Source: Chitinophagaceae bacterium (GTDB lineage: Bacteria > Bacteroidota > Bacteroidia > Chitinophagales > Chitinophagaceae). Taken from it: a stretch of 48,768 bases of DNA. Below, one piece after another: positions 1 through 7,453 of this stretch. A model generated the notes under the pieces. The model was not told the origin of the DNA, did no database searches, and saw nothing but the letters and a program-made list of their open reading frames with translations. Each line of letters begins with the position of its first letter. Within the stretch, counting starts at the first letter, position 1. The DNA lies in NCBI GenBank assembly GCA_004028765.1, contig SAIX01000060.1, forward strand, positions 1 to 48,768, read 5' to 3'. A program made the translations under genes and the position numbers.

Positions 1-254
1 TCCCATGCCAATGACGTATCGCCGCTGCCATTGTTCACAACCGTTGTTTTTGCAAAATGAAAAAAATGGTCGTTGAAAAATTCAATGACCCGGTTCATTA
101 TTTCCTGGCATGCATCGGCAACAGTGCCTATGACGGGTATCTCGGCAATGAACCATGTCCAGGGGCTGGTCTGCAGTAAAAAATAAACACAAAAAAAGCG
201 GAAGCATATTTTTTGCGGTGCTGTCCATTCAGAAACGGGTTGAAGTATTTTCAT
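1..254 (-). CDS. integral membrane protein, N-terminal part (cut by window edge)
   Basis: An open frame starts at ATG 254 and runs to base 1 without a stop, giving 84 residues of an incomplete protein. It begins MKILQPVSEW and has a hydrophobic stretch at about residues 17-50 rich in F, W and I, then ends near the motif NNGSGDTS. From memory, Bacteroidota DoxX-like membrane proteins of about 400 residues begin this way (aromatic first helix, then an NGSGDTS segment before the second helix), so I infer that family. The catalytic or transport role is unknown. It is divergent from the small gene at 521. The start is the only ATG near the beginning of the frame. Confidence 0.55.
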   Translation of the reverse strand, partial: MKILQPVSEWTAPQKICFRFFCVYFLLQTSPWTWFIAEIPVIGTVADACQEIMNRVIEFFNDHFFHFAKTTVVNNGSGDTSLAW

Positions 255-359
255 AAATACGGCAGGATAATATTGGTGAATAAAAGAGAAGCTTACTGAT
301 ATAACAAGATATAGATAGTTGGATTATTTATATACATTAACATTGTATTTGCAGTTTTA

Positions 360-391
360 TTTGTTTGAGAAGCTGCTTCGCCGTAACTTTG
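360..391 (+). promoter_or_regulatory. Bacteroidota-type promoter for the 68-residue gene
   Basis: TAACTTTG at 384-391 matches the -7 consensus TAnnTTTG. A TTTG lies at 360-363 (20 bases between) and another at 364-367 (16 bases between), either of which could serve as the -33 element. Transcription would start near 397 and leave a leader of about 120 bases before ATG 521. Confidence 0.5.
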
Positions 392-520
392 CAGCCTCAA
401 ACTGAGCGTGGAATCGTAATTCTTACGGGTGATAATTTCTGAAGCCTCTTCTAACGATTGATCTGGTTTTCTCCCTGTCCGCTCAGCTAAAATTTGATTG
501 TTCATTAAAACAGAAATATT

Positions 521-727
521 ATGAAGAGTAATGTTATGCCTTCTATTGTCCAGTTGGAAGCAAATGATTTAAAACAACTGGTTACTGAAGTAAAAGAAAC
601 AGTGGCTACCGGTTTGGTACAGGTAAACAGCCGCAAAGCAAACAGCCCGCGTTTTAGCGTGGTTGATCTGTGGAATATCCGCCGCGGTGCAAAGCTGGCC
701 CGGCTGGCAAACCGCTGGTCGCTTTAA
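521..727 (+). CDS. small conserved-looking protein, function unknown (68 aa)
   Basis: A 68-residue soluble protein. The first half is acidic and probably helical (LEANDLKQLVTEVKETVATG). The second half is basic and ends in a VVDLWNIRRGAKLARL stretch that looks like a short amphipathic or nucleic-acid-binding tail. I recall small Bacteroidota proteins with a similar DLWNI-(H/Q/R)R tail, but no function is known to me. Support for a real gene: a good -7/-33 promoter upstream, coding-like codon use, and a strong intrinsic terminator 35 bases after the stop, making a complete monocistronic unit. No signal peptide or membrane segment. Confidence 0.65.
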   Translation: MKSNVMPSIVQLEANDLKQLVTEVKETVATGLVQVNSRKANSPRFSVVDLWNIRRGAKLARLANRWSL

Positions 728-761
728 GCAAGATGTTTTTGGAAAACCGTTGATTCCAGGT

Positions 762-789
762 CCCCCGAAGCACGGGGGATTTTTTATTT
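762..789 (+). terminator. intrinsic terminator of the 68-residue gene
   Basis: Stem CCCCCG (762-767) pairs with CGGGGG (773-778) around a five-base loop, followed at once by a run of T broken by one A. It has the right orientation and distance for the gene ending at 727. Confidence 0.85.
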
Positions 790-794
790 ACCGA

Positions 795-949
795 TGAATT
801 TCGGGTGCAGCCCGAGAAATAAGGTTTGCGCTGAAAGCCTGCTTTATTTTTATGCCGTTAAAGTATATCTATACCTCGGTGGCATAGCAATAAATTTGGG
901 TACCCCCTGGTGAGATACCTGAGCCCCTTTCCAGGGGCTCTTTTTATTT
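795..949 (+). ncRNA. possible structured non-coding RNA ending in a terminator
   Basis: There is no gene here, but three hairpins lie in a row on the plus strand: TCGGG/CCCGA at 801-815, TATGCC/GGCATA at 851-886 with an inner GTAT/ATAC, and GAGCCCC/GGGGCTC at 921-940 followed by TTTTTATTT. The last is a good terminator, yet the preceding gene already has its own at 762-789, which suggests a separate transcript. A TAAATTTG -7-like element sits at 891-898, but a start there would leave only about 45 nt. CCCCTGG (904-910) can also pair with CCAGGGG (931-937), excluding the terminator stem. No known RNA family recognised. Confidence 0.25.
921..949 (+). terminator. intrinsic terminator with overlapping alternative pairing
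   Basis: GAGCCCC (921-927) pairs with GGGGCTC (934-940), followed by TTTTTATTT. The T run is on the plus strand, so this does not terminate the minus-strand acetyltransferase gene whose stop codon (944-946) overlaps it. Its own plus-strand transcript is uncertain. Confidence 0.6.
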
Positions 950-1474
950 GATAAATGGTTTTTGCAAAATGATCATTCCCCTGTATTCCTCTTTCAACAA
1001 TGGGAAAGGAAGCACCCAGGTCCCGCATTCCGTAAAACCACATTTTTTATAAAATGAAATGGCGCGTGTACTGCTGTCCATTGCTTTTAAAAAGACCCGG
1101 TTCATCCCGGCACCTGTTGCCACCTGTTCTGAAAACTTGAGTAAAGCACTGCCCGCACCTTTGCCTGTTGCATGGAGATGCAAATAAATACGTTCAAGTT
1201 CCATGCAGGAATCTTTTTCAAAACCTTTCAGCAAAACATTCATTTTTAACTTCAGGTAGCCGAGCGCTGTATGGCTTTCATCATAAACAATGTAATGCCT
1301 GTTTTGCGGATCACTTAATTCCTGCCGGATCTTTTCAACCGGGTAAGCATATATATCCATATACCATTCCGCACCACCCGGGTGCCATAAATGAAGATAA
1401 TGTTCGCGGTAAATGGCTTTGGCGAGGGCCGATAATTCTTCAGCAGCTGTATGATCGATCTGAACAATTTTCAT
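944..1474 (-). CDS. GNAT family N-acetyltransferase
   Basis: A 176-residue cytoplasmic protein of typical GNAT length. The acetyl-CoA pyrophosphate-binding loop is visible as ATGKGAG at residues 102-108, preceded by the MELERIYLH strand. The family's late motif SFYKKCGF is at about 140-147. GNATs move an acetyl group from acetyl-CoA to an amine on a small molecule or protein; the substrate cannot be told here. Its ATG overlaps the last four bases of the upstream thioesterase gene, so the two are probably translated from one message. Confidence 0.88.
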   Translation of the reverse strand: MKIVQIDHTAAEELSALAKAIYREHYLHLWHPGGAEWYMDIYAYPVEKIRQELSDPQNRHYIVYDESHTALGYLKLKMNVLLKGFEKDSCMELERIYLHLHATGKGAGSALLKFSEQVATGAGMNRVFLKAMDSSTRAISFYKKCGFTECGTWVLPFPLLKEEYRGMIILQKPFIK

Positions 1475-1920
1475 TGCCCTTTTTTCGTAATAAATGAAAA
1501 AGATGCAGCTTTCGGTACCCGTTCAAGCACTTCCCTGAATGAGGGAGGCGGGACAGTAAGTTTTCGCTTCACCGTATCGATCCATGCACCATCCACGGTG
1601 ATCACAGCGCTAAGTGTATTACCGTTCTTCCATATTTCATGCTGCATTGTCCAGCGGTCCATTTCGGGTGTGGCTTTCAGCAGTTCAGTGCTGATTTCCA
1701 CGGTATCATTAAAATGGATCTCGCGCTTGAAAACACATTCTTCCCTGAAAAGGATGGGACCTGTTTTTTCCTGCTGCATGAGAAAAGGGGTCAATCCATT
1801 CTCTGTCATAAAAGAAACCCTTGCAAAAGCGCCGAGTTCATAATAAACCGAATGCCTGAGATGAAAATTGGCATCGATGTCGCTCCAGCGTATCTCTGCC
1901 TGCTTCCTGTATCCGTTCAT
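1471..1920 (-). CDS. hot-dog fold acyl-CoA thioesterase-like protein
   Basis: A 149-residue protein with the 4-hydroxybenzoyl-CoA thioesterase-type beginning: RWSDIDANFHLRHSVYYE at residues 11-28, where the Asp and the N-x-H segment are where this family carries its catalytic acid and substrate contacts. It probably hydrolyses acyl-CoA or a related thioester in the cytoplasm; the acyl group is unknown. It is the first gene of a two-gene unit with the acetyltransferase (4-base overlap) and lies 32 bases from the divergent DinB-like gene, so both promoters must sit in or near that short gap. Confidence 0.8.
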   Translation of the reverse strand: MNGYRKQAEIRWSDIDANFHLRHSVYYELGAFARVSFMTENGLTPFLMQQEKTGPILFREECVFKREIHFNDTVEISTELLKATPEMDRWTMQHEIWKNGNTLSAVITVDGAWIDTVKRKLTVPPPSFREVLERVPKAASFSFITKKGQ

Positions 1921-1952
1921 GTAAGTTTTTTAAAGCGATACTGTTTTCTGCT

Positions 1953-2438
1953 ATGTTTACAGAAATTCCTCTCAAAAGTATGCGGGAAAAAGACAAGATC
2001 ATCCAATTATTTGACCTGCTGCAGAAAGGTGATTGCTGGATTGGTGTGAATATGCAGCAGGCAATTTCGGGGGTGGATGCAAAACTGGCTTCCGCACAAT
2101 TTTATAAAGGTGGCAATACGATCTGGCAACTGGTGAACCATCTTATTTTCTGGCGCAAAACCGTGATCATCCGTTTACAGGGAAAGAATGCATTGCCGCC
2201 GATGCCCGATATGTACCTGCCCGCGGATCTTTCCGAAACTTCCTGGCGAACCACGAAAGATCATTTTGAAGAAGTGTTCCTGGCACTGCGTGAAATACTG
2301 GTTGCTTTCGACGATACAAAACTGGATACCGATTCCCCTAAAAAAGGACAAACCTATTATGACCTTATTACCGGCTGCCTGCAACACGATGCCTACCATC
2401 TCGGGCAGATCGTGCAACTGAAAAAGGCGAATGGTTGA
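1953..2438 (+). CDS. DinB-like four-helix protein
   Basis: 161 residues (152 if ATG 1980 is used). The three histidines expected for a DinB/YfiT metal site are present: H63 in VNHLIFW, and H145 and H149 in HDAYHLGQI. The protein is mostly helical with no signal peptide. DinB-superfamily members are metal-dependent small-molecule enzymes, often thiol transferases; the substrate is not predictable. ATG 1953 and ATG 1980 are both possible and I keep the longer form only because nothing decides against it. Confidence 0.8.
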   Translation: MFTEIPLKSMREKDKIIQLFDLLQKGDCWIGVNMQQAISGVDAKLASAQFYKGGNTIWQLVNHLIFWRKTVIIRLQGKNALPPMPDMYLPADLSETSWRTTKDHFEEVFLALREILVAFDDTKLDTDSPKKGQTYYDLITGCLQHDAYHLGQIVQLKKANG

Positions 2439-2469
2439 ATATCGAATAAGGAACAAGGAATATTGAAGT

Positions 2470-2656
2470 ACTTTCTTCTTCAACTAACTTTCTGTGAAAC
2501 TCTGTGTACTCAGTGCCTCTGTGGTAAGGGGTGAATGGGCAGTGGTGAGTGGGTTCATAGATCATAGTTCATGGAGGTAACAGTTTATTACGATGAACCA
2601 ATAAACAAGTAAACCAATAAACAACTTCTGCGGCTTAGCGATAAAAAACATTTCTA
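2470..2656. repeat. intergenic low-complexity repeats (two kinds)
   Basis: The 230-base gap between the DinB-like gene and the TolC gene holds two repetitive phrases. One is the CTCTGTG...CAGTGCCTCTGTGGT type at about 2490-2526, with a related CTGCGGCTTAGCG phrase at 2629-2641. The other is AACCAATAAAC, twice, at 2597-2623. Both kinds recur elsewhere in the window (29526-29572; 15589-15753; 17421-17576). No gene is seen in the gap. Confidence 0.6.
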
Positions 2657-2668
2657 CCTGCGCTGAAT

Positions 2669-4105
2669 CTACCACAAAGGTTTCCCCTGGTAAAAATCGA
2701 GCACTTTTGTACGAAGCAGGTAATCATATTTTGCAGCAACTAGGTTGGCATTGGTTCTGTCGACATTGTTTTTTGCAATGATGTATTCCACCGAAGTGTT
2801 TACACCCGCATTAAAACGAACTTCTGCCGCATGAAAGGAATTGGTAAAATCCTCCAGTTGTTTGGTAAGCGCCTGGTATCTTTCAAAAGCAGTATTCATA
2901 TTGATGTATGCCTGGTCAACCGCCTGCCGAACCTGTGTTTTTACAGTTTGTGCTTCAAAGGCAGTTCTTTTTTCCACGATCCGCGCCTGGTTCAGGTTGC
3001 TCTTTGCCCTCAAACCGTTCAGGATCGGGATCTGTAAACCCAGGCTGAGCGATGCATTCAGGTTGTTGGTCCATTGGTCGCCGTAAGAAATTTTCTGACT
3101 CTGGTAATTGCTTTGCGGCGCAAATACAGGCAGTTTGCTGCCACTCACATTTACATAACTGCTGGTAGCCACATCTGAGGTGCCCAGCAATTCCTGCCGG
3201 GTGGCAACACTTGAATAATTGGTGCCGAACCCGCCATTAAAGCTAAGCGTAGGAAGCAGTTGCGCTTTAGCCGACAAAACCCTTTTCTCCGCGCTTTGTT
3301 TCCTGAAGTCGGCAGCCTTGATGATTGCTAGTTGTTGTTCTGCGTTTTGATAAATATTTTCGGGTTTGCCATCGTAAAGGATTGCGCCTGCCGGCATTGC
3401 CAGTTTTTCGAGTTGCATACCGGATGCGTACGGGGTGTTCATCAATTGTGCGAGACTGAGTTTGGCAGATTCAAGTGTATTCTTCACATTGATCACATTC
3501 AGTTCATCCCCTGATAACTGTCCTTTGAGGTCGTATAGCAGGGAAGGGGCGATGGCGCCACTGGCATTCAATGTTTCCAGCCGGGCAACCTGTATTTTAC
3601 TAACTTCCACCTGGTTCTTTGCGATGCTTAATTGTTCCTGTGCACTCAATACCTGCAGATAAGCGAGTATCACATTGATGGTGATATTATCTTTCGCCTG
3701 CTGCCAGTCCATTTCACTTGCTTTCGCATTCAGTTCATTCTGCCGGATATTATTCTGAATAGCGGAACCGTTCCAGATCGTGATGCTGGTATTGATATTG
3801 TAATTCGCGAAATTGATCTGCTGGTTGGCATAGCTGTTGGTAAACGGATCGATACTGCGGCCCTGGTTGATGCCGTGGTTCACGCTTCCGGCAATGAACG
3901 GTAACTGGTTGGCTTTCGCCTGGCGGTAGCTCACTTTATCAGATTGTGCCTGGTACTCCGACTGCCGTACCTGTAAATTATTTTGAATAGCCGCTTCGAT
4001 ACATTGCTGTAAAGTAAGTGTCATGTTTTTTTCCTGTGCAGAAACACATATCGAACCAATCAGGGCTGATACAAAGGTTCCGATTGTAAAAATTCCTTTT
4101 TTCAT
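2669..4105 (-). CDS. TolC-family outer-membrane efflux channel
   Basis: 478 residues with a signal peptide (MKKGIFTIGTFVSALIGS... ending near VSAQ) and two outer-membrane efflux protein halves: LTLQQCIEAAIQNN at the start and, in the second half, repeated coiled helices (LNASLSLGLQIPIL, RQAVDQAYINMNTAF). It should form the trimeric channel through which the adaptor and ABC permeases of this island export their substrate. I chose ATG 4105 rather than an upstream in-frame ATG at 4183 because it gives a clean signal peptide and begins 22 bases after the ATPase stop. It is the last gene of the island and is co-transcribed with that ATPase. Confidence 0.9.
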   Translation of the reverse strand: MKKGIFTIGTFVSALIGSICVSAQEKNMTLTLQQCIEAAIQNNLQVRQSEYQAQSDKVSYRQAKANQLPFIAGSVNHGINQGRSIDPFTNSYANQQINFANYNINTSITIWNGSAIQNNIRQNELNAKASEMDWQQAKDNITINVILAYLQVLSAQEQLSIAKNQVEVSKIQVARLETLNASGAIAPSLLYDLKGQLSGDELNVINVKNTLESAKLSLAQLMNTPYASGMQLEKLAMPAGAILYDGKPENIYQNAEQQLAIIKAADFRKQSAEKRVLSAKAQLLPTLSFNGGFGTNYSSVATRQELLGTSDVATSSYVNVSGSKLPVFAPQSNYQSQKISYGDQWTNNLNASLSLGLQIPILNGLRAKSNLNQARIVEKRTAFEAQTVKTQVRQAVDQAYINMNTAFERYQALTKQLEDFTNSFHAAEVRFNAGVNTSVEYIIAKNNVDRTNANLVAAKYDYLLRTKVLDFYQGKPLW

Positions 4106-4127
4106 GATCTCAGTTTTATCTGCCGGT

Positions 4128-4793
4128 TTATTTTTCAATTCTGCCATCGAGCAGGTGGATGATGCGTTGGCCATATGCGGCATTTTTTTCGGAGTGCGTA
4201 ACCTGAATTATGGTAACCCCATCTTCCCGGTTGATCTTCCGGAATATTTCCATGATCTCTTCTCCCTGTTTTGAGTTGAGGTTGCCCGTTGGTTCATCCG
4301 CTAATAATAGCCTGGGTTTTGCCACCAGTGCACGTGCAATGCCTACGAGTTGCTGCTGCCCTCCGGATAATTGTACCGGGAAAAGATCTTTTTTTCCTAC
4401 GATATTAAACCGGTCGAGCATATCCGCCACGATGGCCTGCCGCTCTGAAGTTTTGATGTTCTGATACAACAGCGGGGTTTCGATATTCTCATAAACCGTT
4501 AATTCATCAATGAGGTGATAGGCCTGGAACACAAAACCGATATTCTGTTTATAAAGATCAGAACGTTGTTTCTCCCTGATCCGGTAAACATCCTGCTCCA
4601 TAAAATCATACCTGCCTTCAGAAGGCTCATCCAGCATACCGATGATGTTCAGCAAAGTGGTTTTTCCGGAACCCGATGGCCCCATGATGGATACAAATTC
4701 TCCCTCCTGGATAGTAAGGTTGATATCTTTCAGGATAAAAACACGGTTATTCCCGGTATTATGCCATTTGTATATTTTCTCAAGCCGGATCAT
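4128..4793 (-). CDS. ABC transporter ATP-binding protein (MacB/LolD type), second copy
   Basis: 221 residues. Walker A GPSGSGKT (38-45), Q-loop Q90, signature LSGGQ (142-146), Walker B LLLADEP (162-168) and H-loop H200 are all intact, so it should hydrolyse ATP. The segment after the signature reads QQLVGIARAL where the family normally has QQRVAIARAL, unlike the other ATPase of the island. ATG 4793 is chosen because the protein then begins MIRLEKIYKW, as MacB-type ATPases do; a longer GTG frame would only read through the promoter region. It has its own sigma-54-type promoter and is followed by the TolC gene. It probably powers one or more of the upstream permeases. Confidence 0.9.
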   Translation of the reverse strand: MIRLEKIYKWHNTGNNRVFILKDINLTIQEGEFVSIMGPSGSGKTTLLNIIGMLDEPSEGRYDFMEQDVYRIREKQRSDLYKQNIGFVFQAYHLIDELTVYENIETPLLYQNIKTSERQAIVADMLDRFNIVGKKDLFPVQLSGGQQQLVGIARALVAKPRLLLADEPTGNLNSKQGEEIMEIFRKINREDGVTIIQVTHSEKNAAYGQRIIHLLDGRIEK

Positions 4794-4818
4794 ATCAGAA
4801 AATTGTCTGCTGGTTATA

Positions 4819-4834
4819 TTCAAAGCCCGTGCCA
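4819..4834 (-). promoter_or_regulatory. sigma-54 (-24/-12) promoter before the second ATPase
   Basis: Read on the minus strand: TGGCAC, five bases, TTGAA. The GG and the -12 position are exactly 12 bases apart as sigma-54 requires; only the final C of the -12 TTGC is replaced. Transcription would start near 4808, 15 bases before the ATG at 4793. The two activator-type sites lie upstream at 4888-4924. Confidence 0.6.
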
Positions 4835-4887
4835 TCTTCTGAAACCCTTGCCGGGTAAGGTTTTTCAAAGATATTGAACAGGACAGG

Positions 4888-4924
4888 TGTACGAAAACGG
4901 ACAGTTTTGTTACGGTGCCGTACA
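4888..4924 (-). promoter_or_regulatory. paired activator binding sites (UAS) for the sigma-54 promoter
   Basis: Two inverted-repeat sites, TGTACGAAAACGGACA (4888-4903) and TGTTACGGTGCCGTACA (4908-4924), are centred 20-21 bases apart, two DNA turns, at about -88 and -108 from the predicted start. They match the pair upstream of the adaptor operon (17292-17330) in sequence, spacing and distance. They fill the gap between the end of the upstream permease gene and the promoter. Confidence 0.6.
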
Positions 4925-4925
4925 C

Positions 4926-7370
4926 TTATTCCGTCCGTAAACTTTTCACCGGGTTTGCAATCGCGGCTTTGATGGCCTGTGTGCTGACGGTAAGGAATGC
5001 AATCAAACAGGCAATGAGGGCCGATATAAGAAATACCGTCCATGAGATTGATGTGCGGTATGCAAAATCAGCCAGCCATCGATCCATGATCCACCAGGCA
5101 AGTGGTGATGCAAGCAGCAGTGCGATGACCACCAGCCTGATAAAATCTTTTGAGATCAACACCACGAGGTTTGCTGCGGAAGCCCCGAGCACTTTGCGGA
5201 TCCCGATTTCTTTTGTTCTTTGTTCAGTGCTGAAAGCTGCAAGCCCGAATAGCCCGAGGCACGAAATCAGGATCGCTATAAAAGTGAAATAGCGGACCAT
5301 TGCGGCAAGCCGGTCCTGTGCGATATAATTTTTCTGAAATTCCTCATCGAGGAAACTGAATTCAAAAGGTTCATTGGGGTTCAGTTTTTGCCATTCACCG
5401 GTAAATTTTGCGAGCAGTTGCTGCATATCCCCGGTTTTGCAATGCACCAGCAAATAATTGTAATTGTTGGTGCTATTTAAACCAAAGCCAAACGGTGCGA
5501 TCGGAAGATGCAGGTCCTGGAAATGAAAATTTTTGACCACCCCTACAATATGAATGGGTTGTGCATTTGCGCCGGTTAATACGGTTTGGTTCACGGCTTC
5601 CTCCGGTGATTTGAACCCGATCTTCTGCACTGCTTCTTCGTTAAGAATAATACCATTTGCTGTATCGGTAGGGTAGGCTTTTGATAAAAGCCTGCCTGCG
5701 ATCAACCTGATATCTAGTGTTTTGATAAAATTTTCATCCACATTGTTATAACGGACCACTTCTGCATTATGAATGGTGGCGCCTTGTTTGTAAAGGCTTA
5801 TATCACTCGGATTAAAGATGCCGGGATAATAAGTGGATGCACCCATGGATTGCACTTCGCTCAATTTGGTGAGCGAAGATTTCAGTGGCAGGTAGATCGC
5901 TTTTGCGGTTTGGCTGCGCAAAGGAATAATGAGTTGCTGGTCTTTCGCAAAACCAAGGTCTTTTGAACGCATGTATTGCATTTGCTTGGAGATCACTACA
6001 GAGGAAATGATCAGCAGCGCGGAGATAAGGAACTGGAATACCACCAATCCTTTTCGTACCGACACGGCGGCAAAGGAATTAGAGAACCTGCTTTTTAAAA
6101 CTTTTACCGGTTTGAAAGAGGAGAGATAAAAAGCAGGATATACACCTGCAATAAAGCCGGTTAGGATAGACAATCCCAGGAAGGCTGCAAGTATAGCTGC
6201 ATGGTCCTGTAATGAAAGATAAAGGTCGCGCCCACTGGCAGCTGAAAAAGCAGGCAGGCACAACCTGGCAAAGAATAAAGAGAGTGCAAATGCGATCAGG
6301 CTCATCAGTATCGATTCTCCGAGGAATTGCCAGATCAATGAGGATTGTTTTGCCCCCAGTACTTTGCGGATACCCACTTCAGCCGACCGTTTGGAAGAGC
6401 GCGCCGTTGAGAGGTTCATGAAATTGATACAGGCGATCAACAATGTAAACAATGCGATTGACCCGAGAATATATAAATAAGTGGTGCTTCCCGGCTGTGT
6501 TACATTGTCCTTGGTTTTATCGCTCAGGTGGATATCTGTTACTGCTGTCAGGAATTGTTTTTTATAAAAACCGGCGGCTTTGAGGTCTTCTCCGGCGTAT
6601 TTCCGGATAAAGCCGGGGAATTTCTGTTCCAGTAATGCTGCATCTGTCCCTTTTTTCAGTTTCAGGTAAGTAAAGAACATGTTATTATAGGCGAGGTTGT
6701 TCGAACGGATACTGTATTGTTCCATCGCGCCGCCTTTGAATGCCATAAAGAACCGCCCATTGATATGTGAGGGTTGGTTACCCGGAACAAATACGCCGGT
6801 CACAGTTACTTCATTCTCCCCGTTTGTACTGCTGCTGATATGGATCACTTTGTTAAGCGCCGGTTGCTTACCGAATAATTTCTCGGCGATCTCTTTACTT
6901 AATACAACCGTATTGGGATTGTCGAGCGCATGCTGCGGGTCACCCTCTGTAAAATCGTATTTAAAAAAACGGAAAAACCCCGGATCGGTAAGGTATCCCT
7001 TGTTTTCATAGAAAGAAGTGACAGCACTGTTCTGCGGGCTATACCTGATAAGGGTTTTGTCTTCTCCGAACAATCCCAGTAACCTGACCGTTTCTTCCAC
7101 TTCCGGGAATTCCTGCTGCATCATTGCCGCCATCGGAGCCGGTGTATTTGGCATGGGGTGTTCTTCTTTCTCTCTTACAAAAACGGTTCCCAACTGGTAA
7201 ATGCGTGCTGCATCCGGATGCTGTTTGTCGTAGCTTGTTTCGTAAGTTAGGTAGAGGGCGATAAGCAGGCAACAGGTTAACCCGATAGACAAGCCAAAAA
7301 TATTGATGAAAGAAAATGTTTTATTCTTCATCAGGTTGCGCCAGGCGATCTTGAAATAGTTGCGGATCAT
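4926..7370 (-). CDS. MacB/FtsX-type ABC permease, copy 1 of 4
   Basis: 814 residues in the double-unit arrangement common in Bacteroidota: membrane helix 1 (about 20-43), a periplasmic MacB-type domain, a helix bundle starting near TYLYILGSIALFTLL with SAEVGIRKVLGAK, a second membrane helix and periplasmic domain from about residue 430, and a C-terminal bundle with TKEIGIRKVLGAS. It ends ANPVKSLRTE as do all four copies. MacB-type permeases do not form a through-pore; they transmit ATPase motion to periplasmic domains. The substrate is unknown. It is the last permease of the array, and its stop is next to the second sigma-54 regulatory region. Confidence 0.9.
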   Translation of the reverse strand: MIRNYFKIAWRNLMKNKTFSFINIFGLSIGLTCCLLIALYLTYETSYDKQHPDAARIYQLGTVFVREKEEHPMPNTPAPMAAMMQQEFPEVEETVRLLGLFGEDKTLIRYSPQNSAVTSFYENKGYLTDPGFFRFFKYDFTEGDPQHALDNPNTVVLSKEIAEKLFGKQPALNKVIHISSSTNGENEVTVTGVFVPGNQPSHINGRFFMAFKGGAMEQYSIRSNNLAYNNMFFTYLKLKKGTDAALLEQKFPGFIRKYAGEDLKAAGFYKKQFLTAVTDIHLSDKTKDNVTQPGSTTYLYILGSIALFTLLIACINFMNLSTARSSKRSAEVGIRKVLGAKQSSLIWQFLGESILMSLIAFALSLFFARLCLPAFSAASGRDLYLSLQDHAAILAAFLGLSILTGFIAGVYPAFYLSSFKPVKVLKSRFSNSFAAVSVRKGLVVFQFLISALLIISSVVISKQMQYMRSKDLGFAKDQQLIIPLRSQTAKAIYLPLKSSLTKLSEVQSMGASTYYPGIFNPSDISLYKQGATIHNAEVVRYNNVDENFIKTLDIRLIAGRLLSKAYPTDTANGIILNEEAVQKIGFKSPEEAVNQTVLTGANAQPIHIVGVVKNFHFQDLHLPIAPFGFGLNSTNNYNYLLVHCKTGDMQQLLAKFTGEWQKLNPNEPFEFSFLDEEFQKNYIAQDRLAAMVRYFTFIAILISCLGLFGLAAFSTEQRTKEIGIRKVLGASAANLVVLISKDFIRLVVIALLLASPLAWWIMDRWLADFAYRTSISWTVFLISALIACLIAFLTVSTQAIKAAIANPVKSLRTE

Positions 7371-7453
7371 ATTTAATAAGCTTTATGTAAGAAGGCAGCC
7401 ATGGATCGTGAATGGTGAAAACGAATTTGATGGACGATTCACGATTTGCAGCA

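Noticed and set aside
293..505. 70-residue minus-strand frame divergent from the small gene at 521
   Set aside because: It covers the predicted promoter and leader of the plus-strand gene, resembles no family and has an AT-rich tail. I treat the region as regulatory, though a small gene cannot be fully excluded.
921..949. Terminator of the minus-strand acetyltransferase gene
   Set aside because: The T run lies on the plus strand only; on the minus strand the hairpin is followed by AGGTATC.
2368..2565. 65-residue minus-strand frame containing HRGTEYTE
   Set aside because: It is a translation of the CTCTGTG-type intergenic repeat and overlaps the end of the DinB-like gene; a well-known kind of false gene.
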